A stretch of DNA of 22,500 nt from Chrysomallon squamiferum (GCA_012295275.1 CM022671.1:33829183-33851682), one strand, 5' to 3'; numbered from the stretch's first letter, positions 8,134 through 19,532 are shown. A program made the numbers and translations. Notes: generated by a model from the letters alone, not told the origin.

Positions 8134-8460
8134 ATGTGTGTGTGTCTGTGTGTGTTTTTGTGTCTGTGTCTCTGTGTGTGTATATGTCTCTGTGTCTGTG
8201 TGTGTGTTTGTGTATGTGTGTGTGGAATGTGTCTGTGTGTGAATGTGTCTCTGTGTTTGTGTGTGTGTCTGTGTGTGTGTTTGTGTGTGTATGTGTGTTT
8301 GTGTGTGTGTGTGTCTCTGTGTGTGTGTATGCCTGTGTGTGTGTATGTCTCTCTGTGTGTGTATGCCTGTGTGTGTGTATGCCTGTGTGTGTGTGTATGT
8401 CTCTGTATGTGTGTGTATGCCTGTGTGTGTGTGTGTGTATGTGTGTGTGTGTGTGTGTGT
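8134..8460. repeat. Long interrupted (TG)n array with a higher-order pattern
   Basis: About 330 bp of TG units broken by TCTCTG, TATG and CCTG. A longer unit built on TATGCCTGTG recurs from about 8325 to 8430, indicating secondary tandem amplification. The Cys/Val-rich translations are artefacts. Confidence 0.95.
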
Positions 8461-9180
8461 TACCCTTCTAGAAGCTGACCTATCATGTCAACTGTTTCCG
8501 CTGAAAAAACGTTCTGGTTACATCTCAAAGCGTTGACTGACATTTACGTGGCTGATGTGGCACACGTCACTCCGTCCATTTCACAACACTTGCTCGTTTC
8601 ACTGCATCCTTATCTGCTGGCCATTTCCGAAATTTTACTCAAAACTGGCCGAGTCACAAACGTCACAGTAAACAGAGTTTAACTCGCAGAAAAAGAAAAA
8701 TAAGTGGAGACAGAGTATCGAATCCAAACGCGATTATATTTGAAATTCACTAATCAAAAAAAAAAAAAAAAAAAAAAACAACGATAAAAAAAAAAAAAAA
8801 ATTGACAAGTGAAATGTGAAATGTACTGAATGAAATGTACACTTTACTGTTCCGCGTAGACACTTATATATCATATATACATACAAAGTGCAGCTTGATC
8901 TTCAGAGGTATGTACCAACAAGGAAGTTTTTGCTCTGCTGTGGGTTTTTTTGGTGTTTTATTTTGTTTATCCAGGATAAAACAAAATGATTCATGTCTCA
9001 TTGTGTCTCGTATAACAGTGTGTACATAACATAATATGTGGACTAATTAGTGTTTGTATACATATGTCTCTCTCTGTGTACTAGGTATGTAGATATGTAC
9101 ACACACACACACATATAGCATACGAACATGCATATGCAGATGCACAGATAATAGATATTCAAACATACACATACACATGT
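8461..9180. other. Unique sequence with two poly-A runs, no supported gene
   Basis: A 65-codon plus-strand frame (8485-8682) has ordinary composition but follows directly from the TG array and matches nothing I recognise. A runs lie at 8756-8778 and about 8788-8802. The rest is AT-rich. Confidence 0.5.
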
Positions 9181-9186
9181 ACATAC

Positions 9187-9202
9187 AGACAGACAGACAG
9201 AC

Positions 9203-9246
<44 letters not shown>

Positions 9247-9257
9247 AGAGAAAGAGA
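9187..9257. repeat. (GACA)n, (GA)n, (GAAA)n microsatellite
   Basis: Short purine-rich compound array with stepwise unit changes. Confidence 0.95.
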
Positions 9258-9383
9258 GTATTTAAAAATAATGTTATATCTTTACCTTTTCTTTTACACT
9301 GTTATCATGACAAAATCATTAACCAGTACAACTGTGTTTTCAGCCAGACGTACAATGTTTCAGTTTAAGAAAAATATTTCCAT

Positions 9384-9857
9384 ATATCTCGAATGTTTCT
9401 AAAGTTCTCATAAACTCAAATTAAAATCCTTCACAATTCGACGCTAGTCGAACTTACCGATATCTCGAAGTTTTAAATATCAAGCTTTTAAATATTAACA
9501 AAACTCTGGACATCTAGAAATTTCAAAAGAAAAATATTGTGTACATATAGCTTCAAATCCTTCACAGTCAGAACTTTCAGGAATTCTGCAAACTTGTGCA
9601 ATCTCAAAGTTTTCGTTAAAACATATATTTTCATCACAAAACAGTTCTGAATACGTTGCTAGCTAAATAGCTCTTGTGCCTTACACAGTCAATTTCCTTT
9701 CTTTAAGAACTTAAAATCCGGCAGCTAAATAAAAGCTTAATGACATCTCAAAATCCTCAGTTCAGGTAGAAAAATGCTGGAGATTTATAAAAACACCAGC
9801 ATCCAAGACAAAAAAGTAAATCTAGTAGAAAATCTCGAGTTATGTCAAAATCTCAAA
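9384..9857 (+). repeat. Cluster of ATCTCRAR words, possible decayed repeat
   Basis: ATCTC[GA]A[AG] occurs at 9386, 9462, 9601, 9745, 9832 and 9850. An exact 12-bp word AAATCCTTCACA recurs at 9424 and 9555. The spacing is irregular, so this is either an old, strongly diverged tandem repeat or a site cluster. No gene. Confidence 0.4.
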
Positions 9858-10199
9858 ACAACGTCATTTTAACACAGATAAGCCGAATTCCACAACGAGG
9901 CGATCGTTTCAGTTTTTGGTCCTTTCACGAAGCACACACGCACAAAACACACAGAACACCAGCCGAGACGTAAACAAAAGATTTTATACGTCCGTCTGTT
10001 TGTCTACTAAAAAAATAGAATATTTCAACTTTTTTCTTTCTTTCTTTTACTTCTTCTTCCAACATTCGAACTTAAATCATTATATGAATGAAATTTGTGT
10101 AAAAAAAAACTCTCAAAACATCACTGAAACGAAAAAACAAGAAAAAAAAAAAAACGAAAAAAGAAAACAATTTTTCTAAGCTCACAGAGGAAAAAGTTG

Positions 10200-10440
10200 A
10201 CATAGAACTGAATGAGAATTTGAAAATAGGCCTCGTTTAAACAGAGCACGCGTGTCTCACTGGTATCCGCGGCCCACTACATAGAGTCACGTAAATTACT
10301 TCCAAATCTGTCGGCTGCCGTATGTGTCTTTCTGTCAGTCGTTCGCGCTCCACTGATAACTTGCATGACCAAACGTTCTGGAATAGCCGAGACAGCCAGG
10401 CCAGACAGAACGACAAATATTAAACGAGTTACCTACCTGT
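10200..10440. other. Complex, relatively CpG-rich non-coding block
   Basis: Between repeat tracts lies about 240 bp of higher-complexity sequence with several CpGs (for example near 10248, 10268, 10310, 10344). No frame of note. A regulatory role is possible but unsupported by specific motifs. Confidence 0.3.
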
Positions 10441-10484
10441 TTATTACAATACGTGTACAAAATTAGTTACTGCCAGACACAGTA

Positions 10485-10528
10485 GTGTGTGTGTGTGTGT
10501 GTGTGTGTGTCTGTGTGTGTGTGTATAT
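10485..10528. repeat. (TG)n microsatellite
   Basis: TG array of about 44 bp with one C interruption. Confidence 0.95.
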
Positions 10529-10585
10529 ACCGTGAAAAAGAAGGAAGGAAATTAACTTACATTCAGACATGATATTTAATTCGGG

Positions 10586-10652
10586 GATTTTTTATTTTTT
10601 TTTTTTTTTTGTTACTTCATGATTATTATTATTACTATTGTTATTGTTGTTG

Positions 10653-10686
<34 letters not shown>
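10586..10686. repeat. Poly-T and (ATT/GTT)n tract
   Basis: T run near 10586-10610, then ATT and GTT triplets, with a clean ATT array from about 10655. Confidence 0.9.
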
Positions 10687-10717
10687 GTTAAATTAAAAAT
10701 ACTTAGCAGTAATATAT

Positions 10718-10806
10718 TACACATAATCAGATTAGTCGCGTTTAAGGTTTTATTTAGTTGCTGATATTCTCTTCGTAATCTGGTCATTCTGTCTTTTTTG
10801 TTAGGT
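10718..10806 (+). repeat. Dispersed repeat, copy A
   Basis: Matches 19624-19712 in the same orientation. The first 38 bp (from AATCAG at 10725) differ at only one position, and similarity continues with small indels through the TTATGG/TTAGG end. It is not a microsatellite, so it marks an interspersed element (SINE fragment or similar) of unknown family. Confidence 0.75.
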
Positions 10807-10939
10807 GAAAGATTTATTCTGTTATCGGCATTCTTTTTTTCTTCTTCTCTTTTTTTTTCTTGTTATCATTCTATTGTTTTTTTTATCCGTTGTAGTTGTA
10901 GTAGTAATTACTAATGTTATAGTTCTCTGTAATAGTAAT

Positions 10940-11200
10940 AACTATTTTATCTCTTTCTTTCTCTCTCTCTATTTCTCTTTCTCTATATATATATCTCTCT
11001 TTCTGTTTCTCTCTATCTATCTGCCTAGCTATCTATCTCCCTCTCTCTTTCTCTATCGCTATCTCTCTTTCTTTCTCTCTCTCTACCTTTCTGTATCACG
11101 ATATCTCTCTCTCCCTCACACTATCTGTCTTTCTCTCTCTTTGTCTCTCTCTGTCTCTGTCTCTCTTTCTTTATCCTCGTATCTCTCTGAATCTCTATAA
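10940..11200. repeat. Degenerate pyrimidine-rich (CT)n tract
   Basis: CTCTTT, CTAT, CTGT and related units without a strict period. The Leu/Ser-rich plus-strand frame across it is an artefact. Confidence 0.85.
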
Positions 11201-11255
11201 ATGTAGTTACTGTTTACGTACAACTAACGTTAATGTGTCTGTACGATAAACTTTC

Positions 11256-11259
<4 letters not shown>

Positions 11260-11347
<88 letters not shown>

Positions 11348-11390
11348 CCCCTCTCCCTCTCCCTCCCTCCTTCCCTCCCCTCCACTAATT
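11260..11390. repeat. (CT)n microsatellite with a C-rich end
   Basis: Perfect CT array to about 11345, then CCCT and CCTT units to about 11390. Confidence 0.95.
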
Positions 11391-11740
11391 AGTGATAGTA
11401 TGTAAGAAAACTAGATATCAGATATATCTTACACATTCTTTTTTTATCTCTTTCATCGTAAAGGGTTCTGGGAAGCGATCCCTGTACGTCTGACGTACGT
11501 CCTGTTTAAAACTCACTAACACAGAGAGACGAGCTGGGTCCAGTCCCTCCATCTTAGTTTTCTGCTAATCGCTTTACTGGCTACAACTCTGACCGGAAGG
11601 CAGAACAAGATAAGGATTAAAATTTCTAACAACACATTGTAAACAGCCTTCAGATGTGTATAACAGGATGTAGAAGTGGGGAGAGGGAAAGAGAGGGGGG
11701 ACGAATTGAAACATTGCATACATCTGTATGTGTCTGTGTA
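11391..11740. other. Unique sequence, no supported gene
   Basis: About 350 bp of complex DNA. A 67-codon minus-strand frame (11719-11516) is open but unrecognised. Confidence 0.5.
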
Positions 11741-11746
11741 TTTATT

Positions 11747-11915
11747 AGCTTATATATATATATATATACACACACACACATACACATACACACACAAGTA
11801 TAAACTCATGCATATATACGTATATGTATTCTTAAACAGTGATTCCTACATTTATATACATTCATACATACATACATACAAACAGAAATACACACTCATA
11901 CAGACATAGATGCAT
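11747..11915. repeat. (TA)n, (CA)n and (CATA)n compound microsatellite
   Basis: TA array at about 11751-11768, CA units to 11796, then CATA-type units with unique interruptions. Confidence 0.9.
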
Positions 11916-12034
11916 ACATTATAGTTAAAATATGCATTTATCCTTTTAAAAGTTGATCTATAATGAGAAATAGAAGTAAAAAAAAAAAAAATAGAGGAAA
12001 AATTAAAGGAATATTTGTTATTTATTTTTATCTC

Positions 12035-12035
<1 letters not shown>

Positions 12036-12078
<43 letters not shown>

Positions 12079-12100
12079 TTTTTTATTTTTTTATTTGTTC
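12036..12100. repeat. (ATT)n microsatellite and T-rich tail
   Basis: ATT array from 12036 to about 12076 followed by TTTTTA units. Confidence 0.95.
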
Positions 12101-12229
12101 ACAGCAAAGTACAAAAGACTGGTTGAATGTGGATGGTGACGAAGACGCTACGTTAAACACGACGATATTAACAACGACGACAACGACGTAATTCCTTTCC
12201 TTTTCCCTTTGTCTCATTAAAAAAAAGTG

Positions 12230-12590
12230 CTAATTCTGATGTTTCTCTTCTTACAAACATCGATAAGACGGCGCCATTCTGCTTACATCTGAGAGTCAAA
12301 GTGCTTTTCCCAATTACAAGTAGGCCCGTACACGTAACAGCCTCTTCAAATTCGCGCGCAATAGCGCGAGATCGTACATGCGCGTGAATGGTACTTCCTG
12401 ATCGTTTCCGGGCAGGCGAGTGGATCTGATTGGTCAGCTGTAGGAAGCGAAAGCGTGACACTTCCTAAAGAAAGTTTTGAAAAAACACAGGAAGCTTAAA
12501 GAAGCCTATCTTTTGGTCCCTATTTCCTGACTAGCAGTCGTTTAGGCTGGAATAAAAGTGGTAGAACTGAGTTGACTTCAGTTTTGTTAT
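12230..12590 (+). promoter_or_regulatory. CpG-rich island with promoter-like motifs and a TATA-like/Inr pair
   Basis: About a dozen CpGs fall within 12350-12460, strikingly dense for this window, including CGCGCG and TGCGCG (NRF1-like) words. Nearby are ATCGAT (12259-12264), GCGCCATT (YY1-like, 12271-12278), ETS-like TTCC/GGAA cores and an inverted CCAAT (12429-12433). Downstream, AATAAAAG (12551-12558) precedes an initiator-like TCAGTT with its A at 12580, a spacing of 29 bp. No exon follows that I can support. A 97-codon minus-strand frame (12461-12168) crosses the island but is unrecognised. Confidence 0.35.
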
Positions 12591-12729
12591 GTAATTTTTT
12601 TTTTTTTTACTAGCCGATATTACATATACGCATATTACACACATATACATACATATATATGTACATACTGTTTGAAATGAATGGCATAAATCTATAGGAT
12701 AATTTATAGATGCAACTTAAAGAGAAATG

Positions 12730-12767
12730 CAGACAGACAGACACACACACACACACACAGAGAGAAA

Positions 12768-12840
<73 letters not shown>

Positions 12841-12842
12841 TA
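12730..12842. repeat. (GACA)n, (CA)n, (GA)n compound microsatellite
   Basis: Units change in steps from GACA to CA to GA and back to a clean (GACA)n at 12787-12840. Confidence 0.95.
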
Positions 12843-13320
12843 TACATGACGAAAGAAAATAATGTAAAACAAAAAGTACGAAGGAAATAATGAAAAAGAC
12901 GTTTCATACGAGACTCAAAGAAAGAACTAAACACAAAATGAAATAAATAAACAAAACAAACATAAATAATTAATAAGAATGAGAGAAAACAGAAAGAAAG
13001 AAACACTATAATCAAAGAATAACAAGAATTCTCTACATCATGATATCATTACATTAACACTGGCCACGGATCATGCATGTATTAACACGTGCATGTGGCG
13101 ACATTACTAAGCGATGTTTTGAAACAAAATATCACCATTCTGTATCACTTAGACAAATCTCGTTAAACTCGATATCTCCCAGCGCCGGCCAGTGCTGGTA
13201 CACGTTTGTATTGTTTATAGATTAAATACAGATTAAATATAGATATAAAGTTAACAGATATCAGTTTCACTTGTCAATTTCGAGTTTATGCTAAACAAGA
13301 AACTTTCAGTGCCGCTTTGA
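12843..13320. other. A-rich then complex unique sequence, no supported gene
   Basis: A-rich and GAAA-like to about 13010. From 13020 to 13320 is more complex and includes a CACGTG E-box at 13086-13091 and nearby CATGCATG. No reading frame of note. Confidence 0.5.
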
Positions 13321-13327
13321 TCTTTTT

Positions 13328-13405
13328 TTATTATTATTATTATTATTATGATTATTATTATTATCATCATCATCATCATCATCATCATCATCTTTATTAT
13401 TATTA

Positions 13406-13436
<31 letters not shown>

Positions 13437-13445
13437 TTTGTTTGT
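13328..13445. repeat. (ATT)n-(ATC)n-(ATT)n-(TTTA)n array
   Basis: Triplet array of about 110 bp with ATC units in the centre, ending in TTTA and TTTG units. Confidence 0.95.
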
Positions 13446-14300
<855 letters not shown>

Positions 14301-14302
14301 AC

Positions 14303-14690
14303 AATATATATATATATATTTTTAATTGTATTTACTTATTTATTTATTTTTATTTTTATTTTTTCATTTTTTATTTTTATTTTTTTAATTTTAATTTTAT
14401 TTTTTTATTTTATTATTTATTTATTTTTTTCGATCCAAATAAGCATTGGCGTCATTTTTGAAATTGTAGCGTTCGTTATCATCATCATCATCATCATCAC
14501 CGTTAGCAGTTGTAGTAGTAGTAGTAGTAATATCAGCAGTAGTAACAGTACCATCGTCGTTATTATAACAATAATTATCATTATCATAATTAACAATGTT
14601 AATCCTTTACATCGTCATCATAATCATGACCATCATCGTCAACGATCATCATCATCATCATCATCATCAACATCATTGTTATCATCATGG
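14303..14690. repeat. TA/T-rich low complexity then (ATC)n/(AGT)n triplets
   Basis: T-rich with A interruptions to about 14430, then ATC, AGT and ATT triplet clusters including ATC arrays near 14480-14500 and 14646-14670. Confidence 0.85.
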
Positions 14691-14959
14691 TAAATCTTAC
14701 TAACTAAATATTTTAATACTCTTTGTACGTGAAACATGATGAAGGTTTGGAAGTGTTTGGGCGAAACAACGAGAAAAGCTGATATGTTTGTAACTAAGAA
14801 AGAATGCAAAAAAAGCTTTGATAGCGAAAATTACTTGAACTTCGACCGCCGTTCAACAGTTTCTATCTCTAAACGACGACAACATCTAAGTCATCGGATC
14901 GCCATATCTCCAGTTTAAAATCTTTCGTGTTACAGCACGTATCTTCCTTCTGTTTGGTT

Positions 14960-15011
14960 TCTTCTTCTTCTTCTTCTTCTTCTTCTTCTTCTTCTTCTTC
15001 TTCTTCTTCTT
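14960..15011. repeat. (TTC)n microsatellite
   Basis: Clean trinucleotide array of about 50 bp; homopurine on the minus strand (GAA)n. Confidence 0.95.
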
Positions 15012-15311
15012 GAAAACGTTTATTTGTTAAAACTCATTCCATACAAGACACTTAGCATCATAACATCATTTCAAAGCTATTTTTTTCAGTGTTTTATTTT
15101 TTTACAACTTATTATTATTATTTTTAATGTTGTTCAGAGTATAATTCTTTAATTAATCATTTATTTCTTCTCTATTTCATTTCATTCTTTCCGGATTTTT
15201 TCTCTCGTTCTCTCTTTTTATTTCACTGTATTCTGACTATAACTACTTTTATTTTAAATTTATCTTTTTCAGTCTTTCCTTTTCAACATCTCTCTCTTTC
15301 TATTTTTATTA

Positions 15312-15315
<4 letters not shown>
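15012..15315. other. T-rich unique sequence, no supported gene
   Basis: Pyrimidine-rich and AT-rich DNA leading into the next CT array. No reading frame of note. Confidence 0.5.

Positions 15316-15374
<59 letters not shown>
15316..15374. repeat. (CT)n microsatellite
   Basis: Perfect array of about 59 bp. Confidence 0.95.
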
Positions 15375-15380
<6 letters not shown>

Positions 15381-15840
15381 TTATCTGATTGAGTTGAAAA
15401 AGAGGTAACTTTGTAATCGGAAAAGTTGAAACAAACAGTACTAAGTACATTGTTGATAGAATCTGATATAATTATGCTTTGATAAGATTAACAGACAATT
15501 TCATGTAGAAAAATGCGACCAGATTACGAAATAAGCAATGACTGCACTATTCAGAATCACAAATATGTGTATATTTGACACGGTCATTTTTGTTATTTTT
15601 CAGTGAATACACAGACGAAAGTTAGAGGGGAAGAAAGATGGGAAGTAAGAAAGAAAGAAAAAAAAAGAAATGATTTAAGGAAGAAACAAACAAACAACAA
15701 CGAAAGAAAGGAAGGAAGAAATTTTGAAAATAAATACTCTGAGATAGGAAACACAAAAACAAAATAGTGAATGAATGAAAGAAAACAAAGAAAAAAGTAG
15801 CCAAAAAAACCCCCCATAATAATAATAAAAACAACAACAA
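15375..15840. other. Unique then purine-rich sequence, no supported gene
   Basis: Complex AT-rich DNA to about 15610, then A/G-rich GAAA-like sequence to 15800. Minus-strand frames here are Phe/Leu-rich artefacts. Confidence 0.5.
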
Positions 15841-15845
15841 AAAAC

Positions 15846-15914
<69 letters not shown>

Positions 15915-15915
15915 T
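15846..15915. repeat. (AAT)n microsatellite
   Basis: Clean trinucleotide array of about 70 bp. Confidence 0.95.
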
Positions 15916-16056
15916 ATAAAGGATGATGATAAATAAAACAAAATAATTGGGGTCGGAGTGGAAATGTAAAAGGAGACTCAGTCTTTCCAAAACAACCACT
16001 TTTAATTCTTTCTTTTTTTAATGTGATAACTAAGAACTCTATAAAGACTGAGCTTG

Positions 16057-16062
<6 letters not shown>

Positions 16063-16091
<29 letters not shown>

Positions 16092-16178
16092 TCGTGTGTG
16101 TGCGTGTGTGTGACTGTGTATGTGTGTGTGTGTGTGTGTGTGTATGTGTGTGTGTATGTGTGTGTGTTTGTGTGTGTG

Positions 16179-16228
<50 letters not shown>
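16063..16228. repeat. (TG)n microsatellite
   Basis: About 165 bp with a few interruptions (TTCG, GACTG, TATG). His/Thr and Cys/Val frames on the two strands are artefacts. Confidence 0.95.
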
Positions 16229-16230
<2 letters not shown>

Positions 16231-16301
16231 TAAAGCAGTATGTATGCATATTTTGGTTGTGTTTTCATCTGAGAGAATTCTCTTTAGCAACAAATTATGT
16301 C

Positions 16302-16355
<54 letters not shown>

Positions 16356-16356
16356 T

Positions 16357-16411
<55 letters not shown>

Positions 16412-16482
16412 GATAATAATAATAATAATAATGATGGTGATGACGACGATGACGATGATGATGATAAGAAGAAGAAAATGAA
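16302..16482. repeat. (AAT)n grading into (GATAAT)n, (GAT)n and (GAC)n
   Basis: Triplet array of about 180 bp whose unit changes from AAT to GAT to GAC/GAT and then AAG. Confidence 0.95.
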
Positions 16483-16612
16483 GAATATAACAATGATAAT
16501 CATGGACAAGCTAATCAGAGATGCAGGGGAGGCAACTGCACTCCCAATTTAAGCAAAACAGGGGAAACTGGAAACAAATACGAAAATAAAATAAGTAATT
16601 AAAAAATCGAAG

Positions 16613-16615
<3 letters not shown>

Positions 16616-16683
<68 letters not shown>
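16616..16683. repeat. (GA)n microsatellite
   Basis: Perfect array of about 68 bp. Confidence 0.95.
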
Positions 16684-16686
<3 letters not shown>

Positions 16687-17055
16687 ACAAATTAGCAATG
16701 ATGACAAATTAGTTGCCCGCTAAAAGTCAACGTAATATATTTATTTTAAAATGCCTTTTGACTGAACTGTGTACAAATATTTTATCATTAGATTTGTTGT
16801 TGTTATTGTATTATTATTATTAAATTTTATTTTAATTATTATTATTATTTGTTTAATTATCCACTCTTCCGATCTTAATTAAGTATTTTCGTTATAATAA
16901 TTAAACTAATATGTTTATTCACAACAAACCCACAAGCATAAATTGATTTAGGTGAAAAGTGCTTGAAAGACTGAGCCAATGTATTTAAAAACGTGTTTAC
17001 GCTATGGGAAAGTTCATATAAAATATTTTTTCTATTAAACTAAAATCTATGTCCG
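16684..17055. other. Unique AT-rich sequence, no supported gene
   Basis: Short ATT clusters near 16800-16855; otherwise complex AT-rich DNA with no frame of note. Confidence 0.5.
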
Positions 17056-17059
17056 TATC

Positions 17060-17232
17060 AGAACATAATAACAGACAACAACACTAATAATGTACTATTA
17101 ATAATACTAATAAAAATTATAATATCAACAACAAAAATTATAACAATAATATTAACAATAACAACAACAAATATAATAATAACTATAACAACTACAGCAG
17201 CAGCAACAATAACAATAATAAAATAACAACAC

Positions 17233-17319
<87 letters not shown>
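17060..17319. repeat. (AAT/AAC)n block with (CAA)n and (AAT)n arrays
   Basis: Mixed AAT/AAC triplets to about 17225, then a clean (CAA)n to about 17275 and (AAT)n to 17319. Confidence 0.95.
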
Positions 17320-18080
17320 AAGAATGTCACAATAAACCGGCAAACTTAACTACAAGCCTTCCCGGATTACCGGTTTTGCTAAGCCAACCAAGGCAAAGTA
17401 ATAAAAAGTAATTTGACAATACAACAGTGTTAATCTTTCTAAAGCCCTGCTGACTGATCATTGGAAACAAAATAATCAGTTTTCGCCGTGGTCTAGTGCT
17501 CACACTTGTTATAGCTACTGTTGACACAAACACGTATATCTGAAAACAAAATCAGTTACGTACTTCAGAAAACGTCAAACAGTCAAAGATATTATCTACG
17601 GCAGTCTAATACTTGTTGTTTTTAAGAGTGTTTTGGCATTTCATATCAGCTTTGCTTGATTAATCATTACTGTAAAACCCTTATAACTGTTAACAGCCCC
17701 GTTCCAGACCCGGCTCCCTTTAGTGGAGAAGGGACTCACATATTCCCCAAAAAACAAAAACAAAAAACAAAACAAAAACAAAACAAAAAAAAATAGATCG
17801 AAATTCGGACGAACTTTGTCTTACTAAACTGTTTGGAAGTAGGCCACGAACTCGAGATAACGTATCGCTTCAGCTTGTAATACTTGCGTTGCACGATAAC
17901 CTTTAAACTGGAAAGTGACACTGTCGAGCCTAGCGACTCTATGTGTGTCAAGTTTGTTTGACGTTCACTGGTAGGACGTAGATCGGTATCACACGCCTCA
18001 CACTTTTCCAAGTGGGGAAAGACAGCAAATGTGTCCTGCCTTAACCCACTGCCATGGATTGTTTTGGTCGTGATTGTTGC
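17320..18080. other. Unique sequence, no supported gene
   Basis: About 760 bp of complex DNA with an A/C-rich patch at 17750-17795. A 91-codon minus-strand frame (18011-17736) runs into that patch and is unrecognised. Confidence 0.5.
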
Positions 18081-18083
18081 TGT

Positions 18084-18112
18084 TACTGTTGTTGTTGTTG
18101 TTGTTGTTGTTT
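18084..18112. repeat. (GTT)n microsatellite
   Basis: Short trinucleotide array. Confidence 0.95.
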
Positions 18113-18177
18113 TTCCTAGTAAGCTACAATTATGCTACTCCATAGACTATGCTGTATCTTTACTTTTTTTAAGTTAC

Positions 18178-18700
18178 ACACTACATCACATATAAAATAC
18201 TATATACTTCATCATAAAGCATTATATACTACGGTATATAATGCTTTATGATAAAATATATAGTATTTTATCTATGCTAAGTAGTATTATATGGTACACC
18301 ATAAGGTACTGCATTATAACTACCTTATCATAAAATACTGTATACCTTATGACAAAGTACTATATATTTCACCAATGCCACATACAACACTATAAAGTAC
18401 TGCATACTGTACTATTAACTACTATATACTACTCTATAATGTATTGTATACTATACGACAAAGTACTCTAAAGTGCACAATAAAGTACTGTATTTACACC
18501 ATAAAGAACTGCCTGTACAATATTAAATACTATATACTTCACAATGAAGTATTATTCATTACACCATAATGCACTATAATATATTATACTATAATGTATT
18601 CCTTAAAGTATCATAATTATGCAACACTACTGAAGGACTATAACTATTACTTCATTATAAACCACTATATTATCACACTATAAAATTCTGCAAGTGTTGT
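18178..18700. repeat. Decayed AT-rich repeat block built on TACTATA and ATAAAGTACT words
   Basis: Over about 520 bp, words such as AAAGTACT, TACTATA, ACACTATA and CACCATAA recur on both strands with no fixed period. Several short hairpins are visible, for example TACTTCA-CAA-TGAAGTA at 18535-18551. It contains the large palindrome at 18192-18271. It looks like an old minisatellite or palindromic element array. Confidence 0.65.
18192..18271. repeat. Near-perfect palindrome, 38-bp arms and 4-bp loop
   Basis: Left arm 18192-18229, spacer TACG at 18230-18233, right arm 18234-18271. Arms match at 36 of 38 positions. The two mismatches are C/A on the plus strand and become G-U wobbles in minus-strand RNA. 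It could form a cruciform or a long RNA hairpin. Confidence 0.85.
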
Positions 18701-19240
18701 ACAGAATTCATTATAAATATTCTACCAATGGCCACAAAACACATTGCAGTGCTTGGGCTAAGGAGGAGAAAATAGCATTTTACTGACCATAAACACCGCG
18801 ACATTTCATTTGCCTACTACTGAATTACAACCATGACAGAATGATAAAAGAGATCCTGACACTCGAATACTGATCAGAGTTTGAAAACGTTGACATAAAA
18901 ACGTTCAGCTGAGCATCATGTTAACTCATCCACAAATGAAATACCAGTTTCATACGAGGAAGAAAATGTGATATAAAAGAGAGAATTTTGGGGCAGGTAT
19001 AACGCCCGTAGGTAAGGTTTTTATTACCTAACTTTGTAATAATGAATGTCAGGAGGCGTGTGTATATTTGTATGCATGTGCTGTTTTCTCATTCACTACT
19101 GCGTATACATGTATTGTGTGTTTTTCCTTCTACGTTTATTAGTGTGCACGGACATAGCACGTAGTTATGAAAGAGAATGATTGGATGCAGTTAAACGTCT
19201 GCAGTTATCGGATTAAACAATAGAATTATATAGATACACA
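18701..19240. other. Unique sequence, no supported gene
   Basis: Complex DNA of moderate AT content. No frame of note on either strand. Confidence 0.5.
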
Positions 19241-19244
19241 TGTA

Positions 19245-19532
19245 CAAGCACATTTACATACACATACACATACACATACAAATACACATACATATACACA
19301 TACACATACATACATACATACATACATACACATATACATACACACACACACGCATACACACACACACACACACACACATACATACATACATACATACACA
19401 CACACAACATACATACATACATACATACATATATACACAAACACATATACATACATACATACATATACACACACACACATACGTACATACATACATACGC
19501 ACACACACACACACATACATACATACATACAC
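19245..19532. repeat. (CATA)n/(CA)n compound microsatellite
   Basis: About 290 bp of CATA, CACATA and CA units. Frames on both strands through it are artefacts. Confidence 0.95.

Noticed and set aside
8134-8536. Cys/Val-rich proteins of about 100-114 residues
   Set aside because: Pure translation of the interrupted TG array; present in all phases of the same DNA.
12168-12461. 97-codon minus-strand frame over the CpG-rich island
   Set aside because: No recognisable domain. The DNA is better explained as promoter-like sequence; raised GC content by itself lengthens open frames.
15593-16552. Several long overlapping open frames on both strands
   Set aside because: They translate (TG)n, (AAT)n and (GAT)n arrays into His/Thr, Cys/Val, Asn or Ile runs. 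Repeats without stops give open frames in many phases.
18192-18271. Calling the palindrome a microRNA gene
   Set aside because: The stem is almost perfectly paired, very AT-rich, has a 4-nt loop and sits in a block of related palindromic repeats. These fit a repeat element better than a canonical microRNA precursor.
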